Counted from the first letter of the stretch, positions 1 to 8,494 are shown. The stretch: 46,857 nt of DNA from Cardiobacteriaceae bacterium (GCA_030532785.1 JAUNKJ010000001.1:1-46857); one strand, 5' to 3'. The notes: generated from the sequence alone by a model not told the origin. Numbers and translations: made by a program.

Positions 1-1497
1 CTGCGGCACGTTCTGGTAGCACACCGGGCGCAGGAAGCGTTCGATGGCGGCGGTGCCAACCGAGGTGCTGCGTCCGTCGCTGGTCGCCGGGTAGGGGCCG
101 CCGTGTACCATGGCGCTTGCCACTTCCACCCCGGTGCCGAAGCCGTTGAAGAGGATGCGGCCAGCTTTGCGTTCCAGTTGGGCAATGAGGCTTTTCAGCG
201 CGGCGCGGTCGTCTGCGGCGTCGGCGTGGATGGCGGCAGTGAGTTGGCCGTCGAGGCTTTCCGTGAGTTGCTGGATGTGGGCGAGGTCGCGGCAGGCGAT
301 GAGGAGGGCGGCGCTGCCGAAGACTTCTTCATGCAGGGCGGGGGTGAAGTGGTCGCCGTGGATGCGGAAGAGGTGGGCGCGGCATTGGTTGGGGCCGTTT
401 TCTGCCTGTCCCTGGCCGAGGAGGTGGGCGTGGGTGCCGAGGTGGGCGATGCCGCTGGCGAAGGCTTGGGCGATGCCGGGGGTGAGCATGGTTTGCGCGG
501 TTTGTGTGGCGAGGGCGTCGCGGGCGTGGGCGGCGAAGTGTTCGAGGTCTTCTCCTTCAATGGCGAAGAGGAGGCCGGGGCTGGTGCAGAATTGTCCGGC
601 GCCCATGGCCATGGCTTGCACGAGTTGTTGCGCGATGGTTTGTCCGCGCTGTTTCAGGGCGTGGGGCATGAGGTAGACGGGGTTGATGCTGCTCATTTCT
701 GCGTAGACGGGGATGGGGTCGGGGCGGTGCTGCGCGGTGTGCATGAGGGCGGTGCCGCCACGGCGCGAGCCGGTGAAGCCGATGGCTTTGATGTGGGGGT
801 GGGCGGCGAGGCGTTGGCCGAGGGTGTGGCCGGCGCCGTAGAGGAGGCTGAAGATGCCGTCGGGCATGGCGCTGCGTTTGCCGGCGGCGATGATGGCGTG
901 GCCGACCATTTCCGCAGTGCCGGGGTGGGCGTTGTGGGCTTTGACGACGACGGGGCAGCCGGCGGCCAGGGCGCTGGCGGTGTCGCCGCCGGCGACGGAG
1001 AAGGCAAGCGGGAAATTGCTGGCGCCGAAGACGGCGACGGGGCCGAGGGGGATTTTGCGCGAGCGCAGGTCGGGGCGCGGCAGCGGGGTGCGTTCGGGCA
1101 GGGCGGGGTCGTGGCGGATATCCTGGTAGCGGCCGTCGTGGAGGAGGTCGGCAAAGAGACGCAGCTGGGCGCAGGTGCGGGCGCGTTCGCCTTCAAGCCG
1201 TGCCTGCGGCAGGCCGGTTTCCTGCATGGCGCGCTGGATGAGGGGGTCGCCGAGGGCTTCGATTTCTTCGGCGATGGCTTGCAGGAAGGCGGCGCGGGGT
1301 GCGTTGCCCATCTCGCGGTAGACGAGGAAGGCTTGCCAGGCGAGATCAAGGGCGCGTTCGATGTCGGCGTCGCTGGCGGCATGGTAGACGGGGGCGAGGG
1401 TGTCGCCGCTTGCGGGATTGATGGCATGAAACGGTGCGTCGTGGCCGGGTACGCTGGCAAAGCCGATGAGGTTGTGGCCGGTGAGGAATGGATGCAT
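1..1497 (-). CDS. alpha-ketoglutarate semialdehyde dehydrogenase (NADP+), 3' end outside window
   Basis: Aldehyde dehydrogenase that would oxidise 2,5-dioxopentanoate to 2-oxoglutarate, the last step of 4-hydroxyproline breakdown. 499 codons are visible, and the gene runs off the left edge; the family is usually about 525 residues, so some 25 are missing. The start at 1497 follows an AAGGAG ribosome site. The protein shows the catalytic Cys304 in GAGQFCTSPG, the general-base Glu267 in AEMSSINP, and the cofactor-region motif FGASNFPLAF. These match the KGSADH branch rather than betaine or succinate semialdehyde enzymes. It starts 22 bp after the regulator stop, so the two are probably co-transcribed leftward. 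The substrate is inferred from family and context. Confidence 0.88.
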   Translation of the reverse strand, partial: MHPFLTGHNLIGFASVPGHDAPFHAINPASGDTLAPVYHAASDADIERALDLAWQAFLVYREMGNAPRAAFLQAIAEEIEALGDPLIQRAMQETGLPQARLEGERARTCAQLRLFADLLHDGRYQDIRHDPALPERTPLPRPDLRSRKIPLGPVAVFGASNFPLAFSVAGGDTASALAAGCPVVVKAHNAHPGTAEMVGHAIIAAGKRSAMPDGIFSLLYGAGHTLGQRLAAHPHIKAIGFTGSRRGGTALMHTAQHRPDPIPVYAEMSSINPVYLMPHALKQRGQTIAQQLVQAMAMGAGQFCTSPGLLFAIEGEDLEHFAAHARDALATQTAQTMLTPGIAQAFASGIAHLGTHAHLLGQGQAENGPNQCRAHLFRIHGDHFTPALHEEVFGSAALLIACRDLAHIQQLTESLDGQLTAAIHADAADDRAALKSLIAQLERKAGRILFNGFGTGVEVASAMVHGGPYPATSDGRSTSVGTAAIERFLRPVCYQNVPQ

Positions 1498-1519
1498 TCA
1501 AATCTCCTTGGATGAAAAA

Positions 1520-2182
1520 TCAGGGGTCGCCTGTCTTGCCGATGACTTGCAGCAGCCCTTGCCACACTTGCCGCAAATGCGCGAGCAGCTGTCTCTCGGC
1601 TTCGGCAAATGCGCCCTGCCGAGTGAGTGCCAGCAATGCTTCATGCTCGATGAGCGATTGCTGGAGTGCCGCTTCGGTGCTTAGCTGGATGCGGGTGTAG
1701 CGCTCCGAGGTTTGCAACAGGGCAACCACGAATTGCTGGGTTTTCGGCATGTCGGCACGGACGTAGAGCGCCAGGTGCAGTTCGGCGTTGAGGATGCCGA
1801 GACGCGACCGTTCCCCCTCTTCAATGGCTTTGCGGTAACGGTCGTTGATGGCAACCGCCGCTTCGATGGCTGTTGCATCCAGACGCGGTGCGGAGGCGCG
1901 ATACAGGCGCGGTTCCAGCAGGGTGCGCAGGGCAAAGACATCGTCCACTTCCGCCAATGACAATCCCGTGACCATCGCACCGCGACGCGGCACGATGCTG
2001 ACCATGCCTTCGCCTTCCAGTTGCAACAGCGCTTCGCGCACGGGAATGCGGCTCACGCCGTGTTTCTCCGCGAGCGCGTCCTGGCGCAGCTGGCTGCCCG
2101 GCGGGTAGAGGCCGTTGAGAATGTCTTCGCGGATGCTTTCGACCAGCTGTTCGGTGAGCGACAAGGGTTTTTGCAGTTTCAT
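1520..2182 (-). CDS. GntR-family transcriptional regulator with FCD domain
   Basis: 220-residue DNA-binding regulator of the FadR/FCD branch. Residues about 10-75 form the winged helix (LTEQLVESIREDILNG, then VSRIPVREALLQLEGEGMV). The all-helical FCD effector domain follows, with the usual metal-ligand pattern around LNAELHLAL and LIEHEALL. The only ATG in frame near the HTH is at 2182; its ribosome site is weak. It is divergent from the hydroxyproline genes and precedes the semialdehyde dehydrogenase, so it most likely represses the locus through the palindrome at 2264-2283. The effector (hydroxyproline or a pathway intermediate) is inferred. Confidence 0.9.
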   Translation of the reverse strand: MKLQKPLSLTEQLVESIREDILNGLYPPGSQLRQDALAEKHGVSRIPVREALLQLEGEGMVSIVPRRGAMVTGLSLAEVDDVFALRTLLEPRLYRASAPRLDATAIEAAVAINDRYRKAIEEGERSRLGILNAELHLALYVRADMPKTQQFVVALLQTSERYTRIQLSTEAALQQSLIEHEALLALTRQGAFAEAERQLLAHLRQVWQGLLQVIGKTGDP

Positions 2183-2256
2183 GATGATGATAATCCAGAA
2201 AAATTGCCAAAAATTGCCGAAATCATACGGGATTTTGCGGCAAGGCAAGAATTTTC

Positions 2257-2286
2257 TTGACCTGTATATTGTATACAATATACGAT
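2257..2286 (+). promoter_or_regulatory. promoter with perfect 20-bp operator palindrome
   Basis: A -35 box TTGACC (2257-2262) and a -10 candidate TACGAT (2281-2286) are 18 bp apart and point toward the deaminase gene at 2336. Bases 2264-2283, GTATATTGTATACAATATAC, are a perfect palindrome filling the spacer and touching the -10. Its centre TTGTATACAA is typical of GntR/FCD operators. The divergent regulator begins 81 bp to the left. Repressor binding here would block polymerase; the protein-site pairing is inferred. Confidence 0.7.
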
Positions 2287-2335
2287 AATTGTCATCCATC
2301 CCGTCTTTATTTTTCCCGCAATCAGGAGAGGCTTT

Positions 2336-3238
2336 ATGGCAACCACTTGGCACGGCGTCTTCCCCGCCGCCACCACCCAATTTCATCCCGACTTTTCCAT
2401 CAACGAGGCTGCCACGCAGAAAGTGCAGGACGCACTCATCCACGATGGCGTCAATGGCCTCATCATCCTCGGTACCTGCGGCGAGAACAATTCGCTGCTG
2501 CCAGAGGAGAAGCGCCGTGTGCTGCAAGGGGCTGTGGAGGTCGTCAACGGGCGCGTGCCGGTCATTGCCGGTACTTCCGAACTGGATACCGCCCGCGCCA
2601 TTGCCTATGCCCGCGATGCGGAAAAAATCGGGGTGGATGGCCTGATGCTGTTGCCCGCCATGGTTTATGTACCGCGCGAAGAGGAGCTTATTGCCCATTT
2701 CAAGGCAGTGGCAGCGGCGACCGCCTTGCCCATCATGCTTTACAACAATCCGGCGGCTTATCGCGTAAGCGTCACGGCCAGCGTACTCGACGCCCTGCAA
2801 GAGGTGGAGAACATCGTCGCCGTCAAGGAAAGCGCTCCCGATTCACGCCGCTTTACCGATCTCATCAACGCTTTCGGCGAGCGTTACGAGATTTTCGCCG
2901 GTCTCGACGATGTGGCGCTCGAAGGCCTGATGCTCGGTGCCAAGGGCTGGGTGTCGGGGCTTACGTCCGCGTTTCCCGCCGAATCGGTGGAACTCGTCGC
3001 GGCTTTCAAGCGCGGCGATATGGCCACCGCGCTGAAAATCTACCGCTGGTTCATGCCGCTCCTGCATCTGGATGCCGATCATGATCTGGTGCAATCCATC
3101 AAGCTCGCGGAAACCATCATGGGGCGCGGCACGGAAACCGTGCGCATGCCGCGTCTGCCCCTTTCCGGCGAACGCCGTGCACAAGTCATTGCCATGGTGG
3201 AGAAATGCGCTGCCACCCGTCCCACCCGCCAAGGATGA
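2336..3238 (+). CDS. DapA-family lyase, probable delta-1-pyrroline-4-hydroxy-2-carboxylate deaminase
   Basis: 300-residue class I aldolase-type TIM barrel of the dihydrodipicolinate synthase superfamily. The Schiff-base lysine is Lys164 in VAVKES and the catalytic tyrosine Tyr136 is in MLYNNP; the substrate loop GTCGENNSL replaces the GTTGE of true DapA. In hydroxyproline pathways this family converts pyrroline-4-hydroxy-2-carboxylate to 2-oxoglutarate semialdehyde plus ammonia, which fits its neighbours. The start follows a CAGGAGAGGC ribosome site. It is the first gene of the rightward operon, 4 bp before the next gene. True DapA, KDG aldolase or N-acetylneuraminate lyase are less likely from context. 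Confidence 0.85.
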   Translation: MATTWHGVFPAATTQFHPDFSINEAATQKVQDALIHDGVNGLIILGTCGENNSLLPEEKRRVLQGAVEVVNGRVPVIAGTSELDTARAIAYARDAEKIGVDGLMLLPAMVYVPREEELIAHFKAVAAATALPIMLYNNPAAYRVSVTASVLDALQEVENIVAVKESAPDSRRFTDLINAFGERYEIFAGLDDVALEGLMLGAKGWVSGLTSAFPAESVELVAAFKRGDMATALKIYRWFMPLLHLDADHDLVQSIKLAETIMGRGTETVRMPRLPLSGERRAQVIAMVEKCAATRPTRQG

Positions 3239-3242
3239 CAAC

Positions 3243-4274
3243 ATGAGTGGCAACCGCCATCTTTCCTTTGACGACCTGCATCATCTGGTCGCCAATGTTC
3301 TCGCCCAGGGTGGCCTTTCCCCGGCGCACGCCGATGCCGTGGCCCGCGTCATTGCCAAGGCTGAGCGCGACCAATGCCGCTCGCACGGCATTTACCGCAT
3401 CGCCGGGGTTCTGAAGACCTTGCGCGGCGGCATTGCCGATGGCCATGTCGAGCCGGACATCGACAACCCCGCCGACAAACCCTTGCTCAAGATTCATGCC
3501 CACGGCGGTTTTTCCCCGCTTGCCTTTGAACGCGGCGCGCCGCTCCTTGCGGAAAAGGCCAGGCGTTTCGGCATCGCCGCCATGGCCATCAACGATTGCG
3601 TGCATTTTTCCGCGCTGTGGCCGGAAGTGGAAATGCTGGCAGATTTTGGCGTGGCAGCACTGGCAATGTGTCCCAGCAATGCCTATGTCGCCCCCGCTGG
3701 CGGCATCGCCAAGCTGCTTGGCACCAATCCGCTGGCCTTCGCCTGGCCTGCTACCCAAGGACAGCCTTACGTCTTCGATTTCGCCACCTCGGTGGCCGCG
3801 CGCGGCGAGGTCGAGCTGCATCGTCTCGATGGCCGGCCGCTTCCCGACGGCTGGGGCATCGATCCCCAAGGACAGCCAACCAACGAACCGGCAGCGGCGC
3901 TGGCCGGTGCCTTGCTTACCTTCGGTGGCTACAAAGGCTCGGCCATTGCCACCATGATCGAGATTCTCGCCGGCGTGTGGATTGGCGATCTGCTCAGCAT
4001 GGAAAGCTCCGCCCTGGATGACGGACGGTTGCTCGCCCCACGACATGGCGAACTCGTCATCGCGTTTGATCCACATGCCTTTGCCGCACGCAATCCCGCC
4101 GCACATACACACAAGCTGCTGGCCGCCTTCGCCGCCCAGGGCGCGCGCCTGCCCTCGCAACGCCGCCATGCCGCGCGCGAGATATCCGAGCGCAGCGGCA
4201 TCGCCGTCAGTCATGAAAATCTGGCGAGACTGGAACGCATGCGCAGAGGCGATTTTTCCGTGGAACTGCATTGA
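3243..4274 (+). CDS. LDH2/malate dehydrogenase-family reductase, probable delta-1-pyrroline-2-carboxylate reductase
   Basis: 343-residue NAD(P)H oxidoreductase of the type-2 malate/L-lactate dehydrogenase fold. The catalytic SHGIYR motif lies near residue 46, and DCVHFSALWPEVE with GTNPLAFAWP follows; the HF-ALWPE pattern resembles the cyclic-imine reductases (DpkA-like) more than malate enzymes. The start at 3243 follows AAGGA and lies 4 bp after the deaminase stop, so the two are translationally close. A reductase of this type would turn pyrroline-2-carboxylate into proline, normally paired with a trans-3-hydroxyproline dehydratase, which is not seen here. The substrate is inferred. Confidence 0.75.
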   Translation: MSGNRHLSFDDLHHLVANVLAQGGLSPAHADAVARVIAKAERDQCRSHGIYRIAGVLKTLRGGIADGHVEPDIDNPADKPLLKIHAHGGFSPLAFERGAPLLAEKARRFGIAAMAINDCVHFSALWPEVEMLADFGVAALAMCPSNAYVAPAGGIAKLLGTNPLAFAWPATQGQPYVFDFATSVAARGEVELHRLDGRPLPDGWGIDPQGQPTNEPAAALAGALLTFGGYKGSAIATMIEILAGVWIGDLLSMESSALDDGRLLAPRHGELVIAFDPHAFAARNPAAHTHKLLAAFAAQGARLPSQRRHAAREISERSGIAVSHENLARLERMRRGDFSVELH

Positions 4275-4314
4275 CACTGAACACATTCCAACAACTACCT
4301 GCGAGGAGCAAGCC

Positions 4315-4356
4315 ATGAAAACCATGATTCCCCTGGCGTTGACCGCTGCCACATAG
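4315..4356 (+). pseudogene. 13-codon signal-peptide stub, likely remnant of a secreted-protein gene
   Basis: A strong GAGGAG ribosome site (4303-4308) precedes ATG at 4315, which encodes MKTMIPLALTAAT and then TAG. The Lys followed by a hydrophobic alanine-rich stretch is how Sec signal peptides of periplasmic binding proteins begin. No continuation is recognisable in any frame before the epimerase gene. I read it as the 5' end of a deleted solute-binding-protein gene; a genuine short leader peptide is the alternative. Confidence 0.4.
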
Positions 4357-4365
4357 CGCCCCCGG

Positions 4366-4437
4366 AAAATGGCATAGACAACTCTTTGAATAAAACACTT
4401 TGTTCAAAGACTTATGAGAAAAATCCTATGCCATTTT
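4366..4437 (+). terminator. nested inverted repeat, attenuator-like, inside the hydroxyproline operon
   Basis: AAAATGGCATAG (4366-4377) is the exact reverse complement of CTATGCCATTTT (4426-4437), and two further T follow. Inside it TCTTTGAA (4383-4390) pairs with TTCAAAGA (4403-4410). The RNA would fold into a two-tier hairpin followed by six U in total, between the reductase and the epimerase. It may reduce downstream transcription or be the scar of a small element. The remainder of 4438-4560 shows no recognisable gene. Confidence 0.5.
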
Positions 4438-4560
4438 TTGGGAAGCGGCTATACAGCTTGCCCCCTTCTGCTTCGGCGCACTGGCTATCTCATTTCGCCC
4501 GACAACCGCTACGGCCAGCAGCGGGCTTTTCGCTCCCTTTTCGGCTTTCAGGAGATTCTC

Positions 4561-5490
4561 ATGCAGCGTATCGACATCATCGATTCCCACACCGGCGGCG
4601 AACCGACCCGCCTGGTCATTGCCGGTTTTCCCGATCTCGGCAACGGCAGCATGGCCGCACGCCTCAAGCGTCTTGCCAATGATCACGACGCGTGGCGGCG
4701 CGCCGTCATTCTTGAGCCGCGCGGCAACGACATCCTCGTCGGCGCACTGCTCTGCGAGCCGGAAAATCCGCGCCACACTTGCGGAGTGATTTTTTTCAAC
4801 AATGCCGGTTACCTTGGCATGTGCGGTCACGGCACCATTGGCCTGATCACCTCCCTGCAACATCTCGGGCGCATCACGACGGGCGAGCATGTGGTGGAAA
4901 CACCGGTCGGCAATGTCACCTGCACACTGCATGAGGACGGCAGTGTCAGCATCCGCAATGTGCGTGCCTGGCGTTACCGCACACAAGTCCCGGTGCATAT
5001 CGGCACCACAACCCTGCATGGCGACATCGCCTTTGGCGGCAACTGGTTCTTTCTGGTCGACGACCATGGCGAATCCGTCACGCGCGACAATCTCGAGGCG
5101 CTGACACAACTGTCGCGCACCATCATGAAAGCACTGTCCGCACAGGGAATTACCGGAGAAAACGGCGCAGAAATCGATCATATCGAGCTTTTTGCCAACA
5201 GCGAACATGCCGACAGCCGCAGCTTCGTGCTGTGTCCGGGCAGCGCCTATGACCGCTCGCCCTGCGGCACCGGCACCAGCGCCAAGCTCGCCTGCCTCGC
5301 TGCCGACGGCAAACTCGCGCCCGGTGACATCTGGCGTCAGGAAAGTGTCATCGGCAGCCTTTTCACCGCCTCTTATCAGCCCGGCGACAACGGCGGCATC
5401 ATTCCCACCATTCGCGGCACGGCCCATATCTGCGCGCAAACCACGCTGCTGCTTGATCCGCGTGATCCATTTTGCTGGGGCATTGCATGA
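4561..5490 (+). CDS. 4-hydroxyproline 2-epimerase (proline racemase family)
   Basis: 309-residue cofactor-independent epimerase that interconverts trans-4-hydroxy-L-proline and cis-4-hydroxy-D-proline. Both catalytic cysteines are present: Cys88 in MCGHGTIG and Cys235 in [12 protein letters not shown]. The related trans-3-hydroxyproline dehydratases replace the second cysteine with threonine, so epimerase activity is the better call. HTGGEPTR (residues 10-17) is the family N-terminal motif. The frame is open further upstream, but the start at 4561 has the CAGGAG ribosome site and aligns with the family start. Its stop overlaps the next start in ATGA. Confidence 0.9.
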   Translation: MQRIDIIDSHTGGEPTRLVIAGFPDLGNGSMAARLKRLANDHDAWRRAVILEPRGNDILVGALLCEPENPRHTCGVIFFNNAGYLGMCGHGTIGLITSLQHLGRITTGEHVVETPVGNVTCTLHEDGSVSIRNVRAWRYRTQVPVHIGTTTLHGDIAFGGNWFFLVDDHGESVTRDNLEALTQLSRTIMKALSAQGITGENGAEIDHIELFANSEHADSRSFVLCPGSAYDRSPCGTGTSAKLACLAADGKLAPGDIWRQESVIGSLFTASYQPGDNGGIIPTIRGTAHICAQTTLLLDPRDPFCWGIA

Positions 5491-6728
5491 AGGAGACAAC
5501 CGTCATCATCGGTGCCGGCATCATCGGTCTTGCCATCGCCGTCACCTTGTGCCGCGAAGGTGTCGATGTGCTTCTCGTGGAAGCGGAAGAGGCCCCCTGT
5601 CGCGGGGCATCACGCGGCAATGCCGGACACATTGCCACCGAGCAAGTCTATCCGGTGGCCGACGCCGCCATGCTCAGGGAAATCCCCAAAATGCTGCTCG
5701 ATCCGCTCGGCCCATTGCGCATCGACTGGCGCTATTTGCCACGCCTGCTGCCCTGGGCACTGAAAACGGCTGCCAATCTGCGCGCCGCACCCTATGCAAA
5801 AAGCCACGCCGCGCTGCTGGCCATCAACAACCACAGCCTGAATGCCTGGCGTGCCTTCGCAAAACACTGGCAACTCGAAGATTTGCTGCATGTGGAAGGC
5901 TCACTGCTCACCTGCGAAAAAACAACCACCGCCAACAAACTGCGCGCCCACGGCGCAACACTCAACGCCCTGGGCATCCCCAGCCACTACCTCGACGCCC
6001 GCGAACTGCACGAGCGGGAACCGGCGCTGGCCGCCAACCAGCTCGGTGCCCTCTTTTTTCCGGACACTGCGCATGTCAGCGATCTTGATGCCATGAGCAG
6101 CCGCCTGCTCCAACACTTCCTCGCCATGGGCGGCCGCCTGCAAACACATTGCCGCATACTCGGTGGCCAGATAACAGACAGCGGCATCATCCTTGCCAGC
6201 GAGCAGGGCGAAATTCGTGCCGCACGCGTTGTCATTGCCGCCGGTGCCTTCGCCAAACCACTGGTGAAAAATCTAACCGGCATCCGCGTCGCCCTTGACA
6301 CCGAACGCGGCTACCACCTGATGCTGCCCAGCGAAACGCAGCGCCTGAGCATCCCCGTCTCCAGTGCCGATCGCCGTTTCATCATGACACCCATGACAGG
6401 CGGTCTGCGCCTTGCCGGTACAGTGGAATACGCCGGACTCTCCGCACCGCCCAATATGGCGCGCGCCCACAACCTGCTCCCGCTCGCGCAAGGCATGTTC
6501 CATGCACCGCTGGATGCCACGGCAGCAAGCCCATGGATGGGATGCCGTCCAACCACCAGCGACAGCCTCCCGGTCATCGATCGCCAAGGTTCGGTATACC
6601 TCGCCTTTGGCCACCAACACCTCGGCCTCACCCAGGCTGCCATCACCGCAGAAGCCATGGCCGCACTCTTCTTCGAACGCCCCCCACCCCTGAATCTCGC
6701 CCCCTTCGCCCTGCAACGTTTTGCCTGA
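5487..6728 (+). CDS. FAD-dependent D-amino acid dehydrogenase/oxidase, probable cis-4-hydroxy-D-proline dehydrogenase
   Basis: 413-residue DAO/DadA-type flavoprotein. The N-terminus has the dinucleotide-binding fold [16 protein letters not shown] (residues 6-21) followed by the acidic end of the second strand (VLLVEAEE). [11 protein letters not shown] resembles the conserved region after the FAD site, and [16 protein letters not shown] near the C-terminus is the usual DAO substrate/flavin motif. The ATG at 5487 overlaps the epimerase stop (ATGA), which implies translational coupling. It would oxidise the epimerase product to pyrroline-4-hydroxy-2-carboxylate. Whether it passes electrons to the respiratory chain or to oxygen cannot be seen. 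Confidence 0.85.
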   Translation: MKETTVIIGAGIIGLAIAVTLCREGVDVLLVEAEEAPCRGASRGNAGHIATEQVYPVADAAMLREIPKMLLDPLGPLRIDWRYLPRLLPWALKTAANLRAAPYAKSHAALLAINNHSLNAWRAFAKHWQLEDLLHVEGSLLTCEKTTTANKLRAHGATLNALGIPSHYLDARELHEREPALAANQLGALFFPDTAHVSDLDAMSSRLLQHFLAMGGRLQTHCRILGGQITDSGIILASEQGEIRAARVVIAAGAFAKPLVKNLTGIRVALDTERGYHLMLPSETQRLSIPVSSADRRFIMTPMTGGLRLAGTVEYAGLSAPPNMARAHNLLPLAQGMFHAPLDATAASPWMGCRPTTSDSLPVIDRQGSVYLAFGHQHLGLTQAAITAEAMAALFFERPPPLNLAPFALQRFA

Positions 6729-6736
6729 CAACAAAC

Positions 6737-6783
6737 ATGAGAAATTTTCTCACCAACAAGCGCTTGCAATGAAAAATTTTCCC
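6737..6783. repeat. AAGCGCTT palindromic repeat, copy R1
   Basis: The core AAGCGCTT is at 6758-6765. To its left is the odd-centre palindrome TGAGAAATTTTCTCA (6738-6752); to its right is ATGAAAAATTTTC. About 47 bp align closely with copy R2 at 42725-42772. It lies in the 102-bp gap between the dehydrogenase and the symporter. Confidence 0.7.
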
Positions 6784-6830
6784 ATTTTTCAATAAAAAAT
6801 CGAAAAACACACAACCAAGAGGAAAACATC

Positions 6831-8285
6831 ATGGAAAAAATCGTCAATGATCTTGCCAATCTCGTCTGGAGCGACGCCCTCGTCTATCTCGCTCTCGGCG
6901 TAGGCCTCTACTTCACCCTCATCACCCGTGGCGTGCAATTCCGCTACCTCGGCGAAATGGTGCGCCTGCTGCGCGAAAAACAGACTTCCAACATCGGCAT
7001 CTCGCCCTTTCAAGCCTTTTGCATGTCGCTATCCGGCCGCATCGGCATCGGCAACATCGCCGGCGTGGCCACCGCCATTGCCGCCGGCGGCCCCGGCGCC
7101 ATCCTGTGGATGAACGTCATGGCATTGCTCGGCGGTGCCAGCGCCTTCGTCGAATCGACACTCGCCCAGCTCTACAAGGAAAAAGTCGGCAACGAATACC
7201 GTGGCGGTGGTCCCTGGTACATCGAACGCGGACTCGGCATGAAACGCTTTGCCATCGTCGTCGCCTTCGTTGTTTGCCTCTCCTACGGCATCCTTGTGCC
7301 CGGCGTGCAATCCAACAACATCGCCGCCTCCTTCGAACAGGCATTTTCCATCCCCGGCAGCCTCACCCTCGCCATCATCCTTGTGCCGCTCGCCCTCATC
7401 ATCTTCGGCGGCATCAAACGCATCGCCCAGGTCGCCGACCTCCTCGTCCCCTTCATGGCCATCGGCTATATCGTGATGATGATCATCATCCTCGGTGCCA
7501 ACCTCAGCAACCTCCCCGCCATGTTTGCCCTTATCTTCAACAGCGCCTTCGGCAGCGATGCCGTCTTTGGCGGCATCGCCGGACATGCCGTGGCCTGGGG
7601 TGTGCGCCGCGCGGTATTCTCCAACGTCGCTGGTGCCGGTGAAGGCACATACAGCTCAGCTGCCGCAGAAGTCTCGCACCCAGCCAAACAGGGACTGGTG
7701 CAAGCCTTCTCCGTCTACATCGACACCGTACTCGTCTGCACCGCCACCGCACTGATGATACTCGCCACCGGCATGTACAACGTCATCCCGCCCGGCGCAG
7801 AAAACGCCCTCGTGGAAAACCTCCCCGGCGTCAAAGCCGGCGCAGCCTTCACCCAATCCGCCATAGCCACCGTATTTCCCGGAATCGGCGCAGGATTTGT
7901 CGCCATCGCCATCTTCTTCTTCGCCTTCACCTGCCTCATGGCCTACTACTACATCGCCGAAACCACCCTGGTCTACCTCAGCGACAAACTGCACTTTGCC
8001 GTACATACCGCCGCACTGAAAATCGTCTTCCTCACCGTCGTCGGCATGGGCACCATACAAAGCGCTGACATCATGTGGGGCTTGGGTGACATCGGCTTCG
8101 GCACCATGTGCTACTTGAACCTTATCGTCATCGTCCTGCTCACCCGCCCGGCCAATCAAGTACTCGCCGACTACGAACGCCAGAAAAAAGCCGGACAAAA
8201 CCCCACCTTCGACACACGTCAATGCCACGTCGCCAAAGCCGATTTCTGGCATGACAGCATACATAGCGAAACCACCGAAAAATGA
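6831..8285 (+). CDS. AGCS-family sodium:amino acid symporter
   Basis: 484-residue inner-membrane carrier of the alanine/glycine:cation symporter family, with about eleven predicted membrane segments. Family marks are SGRIGIGNIAGVATAIAAGG (about residues 67-86), the FVESTLAQLYKEK helix, GGPWYIERGLG, and SNVAGAGEGTYSSAAAEVSH. The start follows AGAGGAAAAC, a good ribosome site. It sits 102 bp after the dehydrogenase and is probably the uptake system for the pathway (hydroxyproline or proline), though the family mostly moves alanine or glycine. The substrate is inferred from position only. The C-terminal 40 residues are polar and cytosolic. Confidence 0.88.
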   Translation: MEKIVNDLANLVWSDALVYLALGVGLYFTLITRGVQFRYLGEMVRLLREKQTSNIGISPFQAFCMSLSGRIGIGNIAGVATAIAAGGPGAILWMNVMALLGGASAFVESTLAQLYKEKVGNEYRGGGPWYIERGLGMKRFAIVVAFVVCLSYGILVPGVQSNNIAASFEQAFSIPGSLTLAIILVPLALIIFGGIKRIAQVADLLVPFMAIGYIVMMIIILGANLSNLPAMFALIFNSAFGSDAVFGGIAGHAVAWGVRRAVFSNVAGAGEGTYSSAAAEVSHPAKQGLVQAFSVYIDTVLVCTATALMILATGMYNVIPPGAENALVENLPGVKAGAAFTQSAIATVFPGIGAGFVAIAIFFFAFTCLMAYYYIAETTLVYLSDKLHFAVHTAALKIVFLTVVGMGTIQSADIMWGLGDIGFGTMCYLNLIVIVLLTRPANQVLADYERQKKAGQNPTFDTRQCHVAKADFWHDSIHSETTEK

Positions 8286-8291
8286 CATATA

Positions 8292-8465
8292 TATAGTGGA
8301 ATCATCATAAAAGCAGCTATACCGTAGGTTGGTGGTGCATTTCGACAAGCTCAATAACCGTGCGTAGCACGAACCCCGACATTTTAGAATTCATCCTGTT
8401 GAGGTTCGCCTGACGGCTCACCACCAACCTACATCTCTGTTCTGTTTTTTGTTGATTTAACTATA
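8292..8465. mobile_element. miniature inverted-repeat element, copy 1
   Basis: 174 bp. The left end is TATAGTGGAATCATCATAAA; the right end read inward is TATAGTTAAATCAACAAAA. Just inside, GTAGGTTGGTGGTG and its complement CACCACCAACCTAC form a long stem. The centre carries GTGCGTAGCACGAACCCCGA and GAGGTTCGCCTGACGG. There is no transposase, so movement would need an enzyme acting in trans; the TA ends suggest an IS630/Tc1-type enzyme, which is inference. Confidence 0.65.
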
Positions 8466-8466
8466 T

Positions 8467-8485
8467 AACCTCAGTTCGGGATAAG
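8467..8485 (+). repeat. AACCTSAGTTCGGGATAAG tag, copy 1
   Basis: AACCTCAGTTCGGGATAAG directly follows the right end of element 1. The same 19-mer, with one base changed, follows element 3 (8821-8839) and appears inverted after element 4 (9243-9261). Confidence 0.65.
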
Positions 8486-8494
8486 AAGGGTAGA

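Noticed and set aside
103-1515. 470-codon open frame on the + strand
   Set aside because: It is antisense to the semialdehyde dehydrogenase, whose catalytic motifs read perfectly on the - strand. The frame is open only because of codon bias.
4414-4560. N-terminal extension of the epimerase
   Set aside because: The frame is open, but it crosses the inverted repeat, has no ribosome site and lies outside the family; CAGGAG precedes the ATG at 4561.
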